Shown in pieces: positions 40,754 through 51,366 of a DNA stretch of 64,000 nt (position 1 is the first letter of the stretch; every line of letters starts with the position of its first letter). The translations under genes were made by a program, and so were the position numbers. The notes under the pieces are model-generated. The model searched no databases, was not told the DNA's origin, and was given only the letters and a program-made list of their open reading frames with translations. This DNA comes from Ruania zhangjianzhongii (GTDB lineage: Bacteria; Actinomycetota; Actinomycetes; Actinomycetales; Beutenbergiaceae): NCBI RefSeq assembly GCF_008000995.1, contig NZ_CP042828.1:3338882-3402881 (forward strand), read 5' to 3'.

Positions 40754-42291
40754 CGGAGCGCTCCCTTCTTCTCCGTGCGCGGACTCTGACTCTCCTCCAG
40801 CTCCAGAGCCTCAACCACTCCGGGCTTCCACTTCATGTTCGAGAGCACCACGGCGATCACGAAGATCGCCACGCTCATCCCCCAGCCGAACATCTCCACG
40901 TACCAGCGGGGCATCTCGCCGTAGCCCTCCTGGACTGTTTCGATCAGCTTGCTGATGAACATGAAGCCGAGGACGACGGGGGTCACGACGGTGAGGAGGA
41001 TCGTCCAGGTCCAGCCCACTTTGAACGAGGAGACCGAGTTCAGGTGCCCCCGCATCACCCGCAGGTGGCGCAGACCCCAGCCGAGGGTGATCGTGATGGT
41101 CAGGCCCGCACCAACGATCCCGAACTGGTTGGCGAAGTTGTCGACGACGTCGAGCAGGTTCAGCCCGGTGGTGGTGGGGAACAGCACCAGCGAGACCACC
41201 GCCATCAGCCCGCCGACCAGCAGCACCGAGGCGGTCCGGCTCAGGCCGAACTTGTCCTCGAAAGCGTCCAGCACCACCTCCACGATGCTGACCATCGAGG
41301 TGATCCCCGCCAGCACGATCGAGGTGAAGAACAACACGCCGATGATCACGCCACCAGGCATGGTGGAGATGATCGCCGGGAAGGCGATGAACGCGAGTCC
41401 GACGCCTTCTGCCACGACGTCCGCGATCTGTACCCCGGACGCCTGAGCCATGAAGCCGAGCGTGGCGAACACACCGATTCCGGCGAGCATCTCGAACCCG
41501 GAGTTCGCGAACGCCACCACCAGCCCAGGGCCGGTGAGGTTGGTCTTGCGCTTCAGGTGCGCCGCATAGGTGATCATGATGCCGAAGGCGATCGAGAGGG
41601 AGAAGAAGATCTGCCCGTACGCCAGCACCCAGACCTGCGGATCCTTCAGGGCCTCCCAGTTCGGGGTGAACAGTGCGTTCAGTCCCTCGACCGCCCCTGG
41701 CTGGCGCAGTGCCTGGATCACCAGGATCACGAAGAGCACCACCAGCACGGGGATGAACACCTGGGACAGGCGCGCGATCCCCTTCTGCATACCGGCCCGC
41801 AGCACCACCAGAGTGAAGATCCACACGATCAGCAGCGGGACGAACACCGCCGGCACCAGCGACACACCGATGGTGAACTCCCCGCTCTGTTGCAGGAACT
41901 CTCCACCGAAGAAGCCCTCGGGATCATCGCCCCAGGTCTGGTTCACCGAGAAGCCGACGTACCGGACCGCCCAGGCGATCACCACGGCGTAGTAGACGGC
42001 GATCACGAAGCAGATACCGACCTGCCACCAGCCGATCACTTCCGTGCCCGGATGCAGGCGGCGGAAGCTCAACGGCGCGGAGCCACGATACTTGTGACCG
42101 ATCGCGTAGAGCAGGAACAGCAGCGGGATGCCGGCGGTCAGCAGCGCGGTCAGATAGGGAATGATGAAGGCGCCGCCGCCGCCCTCATAAGCCACGTACG
42201 GGAAGCGCCAGATGTTGCCCAACCCGACGGCAGAGCCCATAGCCGCGAAGATGAACGCGCTTCGCCCCTTGAACTGCTGTCGTTCACTCAT
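40750..42291 (-). CDS. metP: Sodium-dependent methionine/alanine importer MetP (NSS family)
   Basis: 513 residues, 12 helices. The LeuT-like helix 1 AAMGSAVGLGNIWRFPYVAY carries the sodium and substrate contacts. Other marks are VALVVTVALVFAN-like stretches and the GFEMLAGIGVFATLGFMAQ segment. The neighbouring metS supports the MetP assignment over other neurotransmitter:sodium symporters. The substrate is inferred from the pair. Confidence 0.9.
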   Translation of the reverse strand: MSERQQFKGRSAFIFAAMGSAVGLGNIWRFPYVAYEGGGGAFIIPYLTALLTAGIPLLFLLYAIGHKYRGSAPLSFRRLHPGTEVIGWWQVGICFVIAVYYAVVIAWAVRYVGFSVNQTWGDDPEGFFGGEFLQQSGEFTIGVSLVPAVFVPLLIVWIFTLVVLRAGMQKGIARLSQVFIPVLVVLFVILVIQALRQPGAVEGLNALFTPNWEALKDPQVWVLAYGQIFFSLSIAFGIMITYAAHLKRKTNLTGPGLVVAFANSGFEMLAGIGVFATLGFMAQASGVQIADVVAEGVGLAFIAFPAIISTMPGGVIIGVLFFTSIVLAGITSMVSIVEVVLDAFEDKFGLSRTASVLLVGGLMAVVSLVLFPTTTGLNLLDVVDNFANQFGIVGAGLTITITLGWGLRHLRVMRGHLNSVSSFKVGWTWTILLTVVTPVVLGFMFISKLIETVQEGYGEMPRWYVEMFGWGMSVAIFVIAVVLSNMKWKPGVVEALELEESQSPRTEKKGALR

Positions 42292-42435
42292 CTGCGAGCC
42301 TCCACATCGACGTCCGCCGGCGAACGTCCTCGTCCACTGTCACTTCAACCGGTCGGTGTCCCACACCGTAGCCACATCCGCACCGTTCGTCACGGATCAA
42401 CGCGGTGGGTCCACCGATCGGGCCCGGCCCCCGGC

Positions 42436-43416
42436 TCATGCCTCGCGGGTGAGCACCACCTTCCCGAACGCCTCACCCGAGGCGAGACGGGAGAATGCGG
42501 ACCGGACGCCGTCGTCCTCGGCGAGGTCAAAGCGAGAGTCGATCACTGGCCGCACCCCGGTGGCCAGCAGCATCGCGGTTACCTCGTGCAGCTGGGCCAG
42601 TGTGCCCATCGTGGTGCCGACCACCCGCAGGCTACGGAAGAACACCCGGTTCAGGTCAGCCGATGGCGCCGGCCCGCTGGTGGCCCCGGCGACCGCGACC
42701 ACCCCGCCCGGCCGCAGCGAACGCAGCGAGTGCTTCCAGGTGGCCTCACCCACAGTCTCCAGCACGGCGTCCACCGGCTCCACGCGGGTGCCGGTGGGCA
42801 CGGCTTCGTGGGCACCGAGCAGCTCGACGGCGCGGTGCTGCTTGGCCTCACTACGCGAGGTGGCGATCACGTAGCAGCCAGCGGCGCGGGCAAGCTGGAT
42901 CGCAGCGGCGGCCACTCCCCCACCGGCGCCCTGCACCAGCACCCGCTGGCCGGGCCGGACCGCCGCGGCGTCGAACAGCATCCGGTAGGCGGTCAGGTAC
43001 GCCGTGGGTACGCAGGCAGCCTCGGCAAAGGTCAGCTCGGCAGGTTTGGGCACCAGGTTGCGCGCCGGCACCCACACCGTGTCGGCGAAGGTGCCCGGGT
43101 GCAGCTCGGACAGCAGCGTGCGCTTCGGGTCCAGCGTCTCCTCCCCGACCCAGTCGGGTGAGGCGATCACCGCGTGCACCAGCACGTCGTTGCCGTCGGG
43201 GTCGGTGCCGGCGGCGTCCGTGCCGAGCACCATCGGCAGCCGCTCGGCCGGCAGGCCCACACCGCGCAGGCTCCACAGGTCGTGGTGGTTCAGGGCCGCG
43301 GCGCGCACTCGGACCGGCACCCAGTCCGCCGGCGGATCCGGGTCGGGGAGGTCGGCGATCTCCAGACCGTGGAGCGGGTTGTCGGTGTCCTGGCTGGCAG
43401 CGTAGACGGCGCGCAT
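42436..43416 (-). CDS. Zinc-independent medium-chain dehydrogenase (quinone oxidoreductase-like)
   Basis: 326 residues of the MDR superfamily. The GroES-like N-terminal domain has AALNHHDLWSLRGVGLP and LGTDAAGT; the Rossmann domain has VLVQGAGGGVAAAAIQLAR. The catalytic Cys and the four-Cys structural zinc loop are missing, so it is of the quinone-oxidoreductase or enoyl-reductase group. The substrate is unknown. Confidence 0.88.
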   Translation of the reverse strand: MRAVYAASQDTDNPLHGLEIADLPDPDPPADWVPVRVRAAALNHHDLWSLRGVGLPAERLPMVLGTDAAGTDPDGNDVLVHAVIASPDWVGEETLDPKRTLLSELHPGTFADTVWVPARNLVPKPAELTFAEAACVPTAYLTAYRMLFDAAAVRPGQRVLVQGAGGGVAAAAIQLARAAGCYVIATSRSEAKQHRAVELLGAHEAVPTGTRVEPVDAVLETVGEATWKHSLRSLRPGGVVAVAGATSGPAPSADLNRVFFRSLRVVGTTMGTLAQLHEVTAMLLATGVRPVIDSRFDLAEDDGVRSAFSRLASGEAFGKVVLTREA

Positions 43417-43552
43417 CCCTCCACCGTAGGGGCGGCTCCGCGGCGGGGCCAGGCGGGCGGTGCGTTCAGCCGAGGAGCCGGGGTTCGGCCCGCCCCTGCG
43501 GATGTGGGATCATAGGCGGCGGCCCGAATTTCCGCCACCAAAGGAGACACCG

Positions 43553-43627
43553 ATGAGCAAGCGTGGTCGTAAGCGCAAGGACCGCAAGCGCCGCAATGCC
43601 AACCACGGCAAGCGCCCCAACTCCTGA
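43553..43627 (+). CDS. Large ribosomal subunit protein bL37
   Basis: 24 residues, MSKRGRKRKDRKRRNANHGK then RPNS, almost all basic. This matches the small actinobacterial 50S protein first seen in mycobacterial ribosomes, which binds 23S rRNA. An RBS AAAGGAG lies 6 bases before the ATG, and a 13-bp terminator-like hairpin follows. Short genes such as this are often left unannotated. Confidence 0.9.
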   Translation: MSKRGRKRKDRKRRNANHGKRPNS

Positions 43628-43660
43628 ACCAGTGGCGCCCACACCGGCGCTCTGATCCAC

Positions 43661-43692
43661 CGACGCCGAGCCCGTCATTGGGCTCGGCGTCG
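43661..43692 (+). terminator. Hairpin downstream of bL37
   Basis: CGACGCCGAGCCC (43661-43673) pairs exactly with GGGCTCGGCGTCG (43680-43692) around a 6-base loop. The tail GTCGTGTCG has few T. It lies 33 bases after the bL37 stop and so is a likely terminator. Confidence 0.75.
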
Positions 43693-43761
43693 TCGTGTCG
43701 AGGCCCTCGCCCCGTACTCTGGGACCGCACCATGGCAGCAGGTCGGGGAGGACTGGGCGGG

Positions 43762-44268
43762 ATGCGGGATGTCGAGTTCGAGATCGGTGCCGGCACAGAC
43801 AATCGCGGCGACCCGGTCAGCCGGATCGAGCGCGCGCGGCCGCTGCTGCCCTGGTTCCTGCTGCTCGCGGCCGGCCTGATCGGCGCCGGGTCTGGTCTGG
43901 CGCAGCAGACCGAGCTGCCCCTCTTCGCCGAAGAAGACAGCGAGACGCACTACCTCAGCCAGAACGCGGACGGCGGCGTGACCGCCTGGTCCTGGCGCGG
44001 CGACCAGTTCCTCGACCACGGCACTATCACCCGGGTCGGTGCTGCCCTAGCCCCGTCCACGGACGTGCCCGAGTGGTCCTGCCTCGATGCCGACGAGCCG
44101 GACGCTCCCGCTGCGCCCTACCCGGAGGTGGCGGGCGGGATCCTGTGCACGGGCTCGGGCTGTCATGTCGATGGCGCAGCAGAGAACAGGTCGCCGTGCA
44201 CCGTCACCCAGTGGATCCCACCCGAAGGTTGGGAATGGCCCACCGACGGTGCTACCAGCGTGAACTGA
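43762..44268 (+). CDS. Single-pass membrane protein, unknown function
   Basis: 168 residues from ATG 43762 (GGGGAGGA about 10 bases upstream); ATG 43732 is an alternative. A short charged N-terminus is followed by one helix (PLLPWFLLLAAGLIGAGSGL) and an outer domain of about 110 residues with Trp, four Cys (SCLDADE, ILCTGSGCHV, SPCTVTQW) and a GGVTAWSWRGDQF segment. The Cys may form disulfides. I do not recognise the family. Confidence 0.6.
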   Translation: MRDVEFEIGAGTDNRGDPVSRIERARPLLPWFLLLAAGLIGAGSGLAQQTELPLFAEEDSETHYLSQNADGGVTAWSWRGDQFLDHGTITRVGAALAPSTDVPEWSCLDADEPDAPAAPYPEVAGGILCTGSGCHVDGAAENRSPCTVTQWIPPEGWEWPTDGATSVN

Positions 44269-44319
44269 CCCGCACGGCGGCCAGCGGGCCCGAACCGCCG
44301 CACGGCCGGACCTGCTACC

Positions 44320-44586
44320 TCAGACCGACCGGCTCTGCCGCAGGATCGTCAGCTGGGTGCGCACCCGCATCCGCAGCGCATCCGGGGCCACCTCCGCGCA
44401 GGAGCGCTTCAGCACGATGCGCAGCTCACGCTCGCGGCTGACCTCGTCCAGGCACGTGTTGCACTCATCGATGTGGGCGCGAAGCCGGCCCAACTCTATT
44501 TCGGACATCTCCGCGTCCAGGTACTCATACAGATGCTCCAGCGCCTCTTCGCACCGGCATCCCTCTAGGCCGTTCTCCGCGGTCAT
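44320..44586 (-). CDS. rsrA: Zinc-binding anti-sigma factor RsrA
   Basis: 88 residues. The ZAS motif is complete: Cys10/Cys12, His38, Cys42 and Cys45 (AHIDECNTC). In S. coelicolor, oxidation of the Cys pair releases zinc and SigR. The C-terminal half is basic and helical. Its ATG overlaps the sigR stop (ATGA), giving coupled, stoichiometric production of sigma and anti-sigma. Confidence 0.95.
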   Translation of the reverse strand: MTAENGLEGCRCEEALEHLYEYLDAEMSEIELGRLRAHIDECNTCLDEVSRERELRIVLKRSCAEVAPDALRMRVRTQLTILRQSRSV

Positions 44587-45188
44587 ACCTTCTCCACCTT
44601 CATCCCCAACGACCGAGCGTGATCGGCCAACAGCTGCCGCAACTGCCCCCGGCCACGGTGCAACCGCGACATCACGGTGCCGATCGGGGTGTCCATGATC
44701 TCGGCGATCTCCTTGTAGGCGAAGCCCTCGACATCGGCCAGGTAGACCGCCAGCCGGAAGTCCTCCGGGAGCTGGGCGAGCGCATCCTTCACCTCGGTGT
44801 CGCCGAGCGCATCCATCGCCTCGGCCTCCGCCGAACGCAGCCCGGTGGAGGTGTGCGAGGCGGCACGATGGATCTGCCAGTCCTCGATCGAGTCGGAGTC
44901 CGACTCCAGCGGGGCGCGCTGCTTCTTCCGATAGGTGTTGATGAACGTGTTCGTCAGGATCCGGTACAGCCAGGCCTTGAGGTTGGTGCCAGGCTTGTAC
45001 TGGTGGAAGGCGGCGTACGCCTTCGCGAACGTCTCCTGCACCAGGTCCTCGGCATCGGCCGGATTACGGGTCATCCGTAGGGCTGCACCGTAGAGTTGGT
45101 CGATATACGGCATAGCGTCGGTCTCGAACCGCCGCTCCCGCTCTAGGGCGCTCTCATCCTGGGGCGCGCGCTCAGTCTGCTCGGTCAT
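44583..45188 (-). CDS. sigR: ECF sigma factor SigR (SigH in mycobacteria), short form
   Basis: 201 residues from ATG 45188. Sigma region 2 ([40 protein letters not shown]) and region 4 ([36 protein letters not shown]) are clear. It controls thiol-oxidative stress genes (thioredoxin, mycothiol). Pairing with RsrA and linkage to aroA-rsgA match the mycobacterial sigH locus. The frame stays open far upstream: alternative ATGs at 45224 and 45422. See the extension entry. Confidence 0.95.
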   Translation of the reverse strand: MTEQTERAPQDESALERERRFETDAMPYIDQLYGAALRMTRNPADAEDLVQETFAKAYAAFHQYKPGTNLKAWLYRILTNTFINTYRKKQRAPLESDSDSIEDWQIHRAASHTSTGLRSAEAEAMDALGDTEVKDALAQLPEDFRLAVYLADVEGFAYKEIAEIMDTPIGTVMSRLHRGRGQLRQLLADHARSLGMKVEKV

Positions 45189-45422
45189 CACCGACGAGCC
45201 TAGCCTGGCCTCGTCGTGACGCATCACGGTATCGCCAGCAGCGGACACGTGCGGGGTGAGCATGGTGATCGCCGCCGGCGCGCTCTGCCCGGGGCCGCCC
45301 AACGGCGGCGTCGCCGAGGCGGACAGCGGCACCAGCGTCGGATCCACGGTGCAGGAGTCGGGGCCGCACACCATGCCGAAGGCCGCAGTGGTGGCGGTGC
45401 TGACGGGGCTCTGGGTACTCAT
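45189..45422 (-). other. 78-residue N-terminal extension of sigR (predicted long isoform)
   Basis: From ATG 45422 the frame runs without a stop into sigR, adding 78 residues ([20 protein letters not shown] and onward), with Cys19 and Cys24 in CGPDSC. Third codon positions are nearly all G or C, as in real genes. The ATG is 9 bases after the GTTG of a SigR-type promoter. S. coelicolor makes a similar stress-induced, unstable SigR-prime form (established for that species). Confidence 0.6.
45197..45202 (-). promoter_or_regulatory. Proximal sigR -10 (TAGGCT)
   Basis: TAGGCT on the minus strand, 8 bases before ATG 45188, compatible with a leaderless message for the short sigma form. No good -35 is visible. 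Confidence 0.4.
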
Positions 45423-45431
45423 CACCGGTAT

Positions 45432-45458
45432 CAACCACGGTGATGGCCGTTCCATTCC
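45432..45458 (-). promoter_or_regulatory. SigR-type promoter upstream of sigR
   Basis: Minus strand GGAAT (45458-45454), 18-base spacer, GTTG (45435-45432). This is the SigR/SigH consensus with the exact spacing, so positive autoregulation is predicted. The start would fall within a few bases of ATG 45422. Confidence 0.7.
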
Positions 45459-45573
45459 GACGCCCGGAGCGCGCCGTGCTCGCCGCCGTGGCCGGTGCGC
45501 CGCCGGGGCCTGGCCACATTTTCGTTCACCGTTCGGGTTCGCACCGCGGCCCGATCTGCGGTAGCAATGGAAC

Positions 45574-46113
45574 ATGGATCCTGTGCGCGCATTCGCCCGC
45601 CCCCTGCTCGCTTCCGTCTTCGTGGTCGATGGGCTGGACGCCCTCCGCCACCCGGAGAAGCATGCCGCCCTGCTCGAGCCGTATGACGCTGCTCTGGACA
45701 AGGCCGCCGAGACCGTCCCCGGCCTGCCCGCGAAACGCATCGTCCTAGTGCGAGTCAGCGGCGGTGCGTCGATCGCCGCCGGGGTGCTGCTCGCCATCGG
45801 CAAGGCACCGCGACTGGCCGCGGCGACCCTCGCCGTCATCGGCCTGGGCAGCACGGTGGTGCGGCACCCGTTCTGGTCGAAGAAGGGCGAGGAGCGGCGC
45901 GAGGAGCTGAGTGCCTTCCTCACCCGTGGTGCGGTCACCGCCGGGGCGGTCTTCGCGGCCACCGACCGCCGGGGCAAGCCCTCGATGGCCTGGCAGTACC
46001 AGAACTGGCGGGAGCACCGCGAGGAGCTGGCGATCGCGAACGAGGAGTTCGAGGCCCAGCTCGAGGAGGTCAAGGCCAAGGCGAAGGAGAAGGTCGCCAA
46101 GGCCAAGTCCTGA
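45574..46113 (+). CDS. DoxX family membrane protein
   Basis: 179 residues, four helices with the DoxX signature [24 protein letters not shown] at the start and [21 protein letters not shown] later. The C-terminus is a charged helix ([20 protein letters not shown]), probably coiled coil. In mycobacteria DoxX works with SodA and SseA in thiol/oxidative stress, which suits the sigR neighbour. It is divergent from sigR. Confidence 0.88.
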   Translation: MDPVRAFARPLLASVFVVDGLDALRHPEKHAALLEPYDAALDKAAETVPGLPAKRIVLVRVSGGASIAAGVLLAIGKAPRLAAATLAVIGLGSTVVRHPFWSKKGEERREELSAFLTRGAVTAGAVFAATDRRGKPSMAWQYQNWREHREELAIANEEFEAQLEEVKAKAKEKVAKAKS

Positions 46114-46128
46114 CCTGGCCGAACACCG

Positions 46129-46176
46129 GGTCGTCATGTGGCGAGTGCGCTGGGGCGCACTCCTGACATGACGACC
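46129..46176. terminator. Two-step inverted repeat between doxX and aroA
   Basis: Outer arms GGTCGTCATGT (46129-46139) and ACATGACGACC (46166-46176), inner arms GAGTGCGC (46143-46150) and GCGCACTC (46155-46162), loop TGGG, with a 3x3 internal loop. It begins 16 bases after the doxX stop and has no U-tract. Confidence 0.6.
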
Positions 46177-46193
46177 GAGGAGAGGGGCACGGC

Positions 46194-46199
46194 TAGGCT
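46194..46199 (+). promoter_or_regulatory. aroA -10 element (TAGGCT)
   Basis: TAGGCT, 6 bases before GTG 46206 and 3 before GTG 46203. A start at 46206 would make the aroA mRNA leaderless. The -35 is unclear (TGACGA at 46169-46174, 19-base spacer). Confidence 0.4.
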
Positions 46200-46205
46200 G
46201 GGGTG

Positions 46206-47543
46206 GTGTCTAATCTTCCCCCCGCCTGGCCCGCGCCCACCGCGACCGGTCCGCTGGACGCCACAGTCACCATTCCTGGGTCCAAGTCGCTGACCAACCG
46301 GGCCCTACCGCTGGCCGCGCTGGCCAGCGAGCCGACCACGATCCGGGGTGCGCTCAGCTCCCGGGACGCCGACCTGATGATCGCGGCGCTGCGCGCCCTC
46401 GGCACGCAGGTGGAGTCCGCCGATCGCGGCACCACCCTACGGATCACCCCGGCACCGATCACCGGTGGACGGCGGGTGGACGCCGGCCTGGCCGGTACGG
46501 TGATGCGGTTCGTGCCGCCGATCGCAGCGCTGGCAGACGGCCCGGTCACTCTGGATGGCGACCCGGCCGCCCGTAAGCGCCCGATGGGCCCGGTGCTGCG
46601 CGCGCTGGCCGCCCTCGGTGTGCAGATCACCGCCGCCGGCGACCAGCCCAGCACCTCCGCCCCGGCATCGAGCGACGGCGCAGCGCCGGAGTACCTGCCG
46701 GTCGTGGTGCACGGCACCGGTCAGGTCCGCGGCGGCGAGATCGAGGTGGATGCCTCCGCCTCGTCGCAGTTCGTCTCCGCGCTGCTGTTGGCCGCTCCGC
46801 GGTTCACCGAGGGACTCACCCTGGCGCACATCGGCGAGGTGCTGCCGAGCAAGCCGCATATCGACATGACGGTCGCTTGTCTGCGTGAGCGGGGCGTTGC
46901 GGTCACCGAGTCGGCCGACGGCGTCTGGCGGGTGGCTCCCGGACCGATCAGCGGCGGTGAGGTCACGATCGAGCCGGACCTGTCCAACGCGGCCCCGTTT
47001 CTCGCCGCCGCACTGGCCGCTGGCGGCACGGTCCGGATCCCGGGCTGGCCGACCGCGAGCACCCAACCGGGCATGCTGCTGCCCGAGATCCTCACCCGCA
47101 TGGGTGCGCAGACCGACGTCGTTGACGGCCTGCTCACGGTGACCGGTACCGGGACGATCACCCCGGTGGATCTGGACCTGTCCGCGGCCGGGGAGCTCAG
47201 CCCCACGATCGCGGCCCTGGCCGCTCTGGCCGACGGCGTGACGCACCTGCGCGGGATCGCTCACCTGCGCGGACACGAGACCAACCGGCTGGCCGCCCTG
47301 GTCACCGAGATCACCCGCCTCGGTGGGCATGCCGATGAGCTCCCCGACGGGTTGGTGATCCATGGTGGCGGCCTGCGCGGCGCCCGGGTCGAGACCTATG
47401 CCGATCATCGGATGGCCACATTCGCGGCAGTGGTCGGTATGGCGGTACCGGAGGTCGGCGTGGTGGACGTGGCGACCACCGCCAAAACCATCCCCGACTT
47501 TCCTGGCCTGTGGCACGAGCTACTCGGCGGCAGCGGGAACTGA
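46206..47543 (+). CDS. aroA: 3-phosphoshikimate 1-carboxyvinyltransferase (EPSP synthase)
   Basis: Sixth step of the shikimate pathway. 445 residues from GTG 46206 (GTG 46203 is one codon longer). PEP and S3P-binding motifs: TIPGSKSLTNRALPLAALA, LAGTVMRFVPP (Leu where most have Asn-Ala-Gly-Thr), SSQFVSALLLAAP and ETYADHRMATFAAV. The family is 425-450. The upstream hairpin and TAGGCT suggest its own promoter. rsgA overlaps its stop (TGATG). Confidence 0.96.
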   Translation: MSNLPPAWPAPTATGPLDATVTIPGSKSLTNRALPLAALASEPTTIRGALSSRDADLMIAALRALGTQVESADRGTTLRITPAPITGGRRVDAGLAGTVMRFVPPIAALADGPVTLDGDPAARKRPMGPVLRALAALGVQITAAGDQPSTSAPASSDGAAPEYLPVVVHGTGQVRGGEIEVDASASSQFVSALLLAAPRFTEGLTLAHIGEVLPSKPHIDMTVACLRERGVAVTESADGVWRVAPGPISGGEVTIEPDLSNAAPFLAAALAAGGTVRIPGWPTASTQPGMLLPEILTRMGAQTDVVDGLLTVTGTGTITPVDLDLSAAGELSPTIAALAALADGVTHLRGIAHLRGHETNRLAALVTEITRLGGHADELPDGLVIHGGGLRGARVETYADHRMATFAAVVGMAVPEVGVVDVATTAKTIPDFPGLWHELLGGSGN

Positions 47544-48550
47544 TGCCCCGGCGGCGGGACTACTCCGAGGCGGACGTCCGGGTCCGCCCCAGCGGGCGCG
47601 GCACGCGCCCTCGCTCCAAGCAGCGCCCCGGCCACGCCGACGCCGTCCCGGGACTGGTCACCGCCGTCGACCGTGGCCGCTACCAGGTGCTCACCGACGC
47701 CGGTGGACCGGTGGTGGCGATCAAGGCCCGCGAGCTGGGCCGAGGGGCGATGGTGGTCGGAGACCGGGTGGACCTCGTCGGTGACGTCTCCGGCACGGAA
47801 GGGACCCTGGCCCGGGTGGTGCGGGTGCACGATCGACAAACGGTGCTGCGCCGCAGCGCCGAGGACAACGACTCCCATCAACGCGTGATCGTGGCCAATG
47901 CCGACCAGCTGGTGATCGTCACCGCGCTGGCCGACCCGGAGCCCCGCCCCCGGATGGTGGACCGCTGCCTGGTGGCTGCGTTCGACGCCGGGATGGACGC
48001 CCTGCTCTGCCTGACCAAGGCCGACCTCGCCCCGCCGGAGCCGTTCCTGGAGCGTTACACCGGGCTGGACGTGCCGGCCGTGTCCACCCAGCGGGTCGAG
48101 GAGCAGATCCACGGCCTGGACCGGGTCACGGAGCAGCTCAGCGGGCGGGTGTCGGTGCTGGTGGGCCATTCCGGGGTGGGCAAGTCGACGCTGGTGAACG
48201 CGCTGGTGCCCGATGCCGATCGGGCCACCGGAGGGGTGAATGCGGTCACCGGGCGCGGTCGGCACACCTCCTCCTCCGCTGTGGCGCTGCCACTGCCCGG
48301 CGGCGGGTGGATCATCGACACCCCGGGGGTGCGCTCGTTCGGGCTGGCGCATGTGGATACCGACCGGTTCCTGGCGGCGTTCACCGACCTGGCGGAAGTG
48401 GCGCAGGAGTGTCCGCGCGGGTGCACACATGCCGCCGACGCCCCGGACTGCGCACTGGACGAGTGGGTGACCGGCGCCGGGCCGGTGGCCCATGCCCGTC
48501 TGGACTCGTTCCGGCGGTTACTGGCCAGCCGCACCGGTAGCGACGACTGA
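47543..48550 (+). CDS. rsgA: Ribosome small-subunit GTPase RsgA
   Basis: 335 residues from ATG 47543. The N-terminal OB fold is followed by a circularly permuted GTPase: G4 LTKAD, then G1 GHSGVGKSTLVNAL and G3 DTPG. The C-terminal zinc knuckle is CPRGCTHAADAPDC. It helps the late maturation of the 30S subunit. The N-terminal basic tail (RPSGRGTRPRSKQRPGHAD) is typical of actinobacteria. Confidence 0.95.
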   Translation: MPRRRDYSEADVRVRPSGRGTRPRSKQRPGHADAVPGLVTAVDRGRYQVLTDAGGPVVAIKARELGRGAMVVGDRVDLVGDVSGTEGTLARVVRVHDRQTVLRRSAEDNDSHQRVIVANADQLVIVTALADPEPRPRMVDRCLVAAFDAGMDALLCLTKADLAPPEPFLERYTGLDVPAVSTQRVEEQIHGLDRVTEQLSGRVSVLVGHSGVGKSTLVNALVPDADRATGGVNAVTGRGRHTSSSAVALPLPGGGWIIDTPGVRSFGLAHVDTDRFLAAFTDLAEVAQECPRGCTHAADAPDCALDEWVTGAGPVAHARLDSFRRLLASRTGSDD

Positions 48551-48569
48551 CCGCAGCCCGCGAACCCGG

Positions 48570-48636
48570 CGCGGAGGTTCTTCTGGAGCTGGGAGGTCTG
48601 ATAATTGCACCTCCGTGCACCGGGAGCACCTCCGCG
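48570..48636. terminator. Two-step inverted repeat between rsgA and sdhB
   Basis: Outer arms CGCGGAGGT (48570-48578) and ACCTCCGCG (48628-48636); inner arms GGAGGT (48592-48597) and ACCTCC (48609-48614). It lies between convergent genes, so it may act as a bidirectional terminator. Confidence 0.5.
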
Positions 48637-48673
48637 GCCATCGCGACGCGGACGGGGCGCCGTCCGGAGTGGA

Positions 48674-49416
48674 TCAGCGGCGGTGCGCCAGCGCGGAGAG
48701 CACGTCCCGGTCCATCCGGGAGATCAGGTCGATCTGGATACCCTTCGGGCAGGCGGCCGTGCACTCACCGATCTGCGTGCAGCCACCGAAGCCCTCAGCG
48801 TCGTGCTGGGCGACCATGTCCAAAGCCCGGGAGTGCCGCTCCGGCTGACCCTGCGGCAGCATTCCGAGGTGGGCGATCTTGGCGGCCATAAAGAGCGACG
48901 CGGACCCGTTCGGGCAGGCGGCCACGCAGGCCCCGCAGCCGATGCAGGTGGCGGCGTCGAACGCGGCGTCGGCGTCGGCCTTGGGCACCGGGGCGGCGTG
49001 CGCGTCCGGTGCAGTGCCAGTCGGTGCGGTGATGTAGCCACCGGCCTGGATGATGCGGTCGAACGAGGACCGGTCCACCACAAGGTCCTTGATCACCGTG
49101 AACGGCTCCGCGCGCCAGGGCTCCACGTCGATCACGTCACCGTCGGAGAAGCTGCGCATGTGCAGCTGGCAGGTGGTGACGTTCTGGCCCGGGCCGTGCG
49201 CCAGCCCGTTGATCACCAGGCCGCACATCCCGCAGATGCCTTCCCGGCAGTCCGAGTCGAAGGCGATCGGGTCCTCACCGGAGATGGTGAGCTCCTCGTT
49301 CAGCACATCGAGCATCTCCAGGAAGGACATGTCCTCGGAGACGTCGGCCACCTGGTAGGTGTGCATCTTGCCGCGGACGTCACTGTTGGGCTGACGCCAC
49401 ACCCGCACGGTGATGT

Positions 49417-49420
<4 letters not shown>
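48674..49420 (-). CDS. sdhB: Succinate dehydrogenase iron-sulfur subunit
   Basis: 248 residues from GTG 49420. [2Fe-2S] cysteines in [15 protein letters not shown] and CQLHM; [4Fe-4S] in [14 protein letters not shown]; [3Fe-4S] in [14 protein letters not shown]. Transfers electrons from the flavin to the membrane haem. It overlaps sdhA by 4 bases; the order is sdhC-sdhA-sdhB, as in C. glutamicum. Confidence 0.97.

Positions 49421-51366
<1,946 letters not shown>

Noticed and set aside
35472-40814. A 1780-codon open frame on the minus strand opposite odhA
   Set aside because: odhA on the plus strand has clear domains; the antisense frame is low-complexity His/Arg/Gly-rich and open only because the GC-rich codons of odhA lack stop complements.
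40744-43161. An 805-codon plus-strand frame over metP and the oxidoreductase
   Set aside because: It shadows metP and the MDR gene; composition is His/Gln/Asp-rich with no family features.
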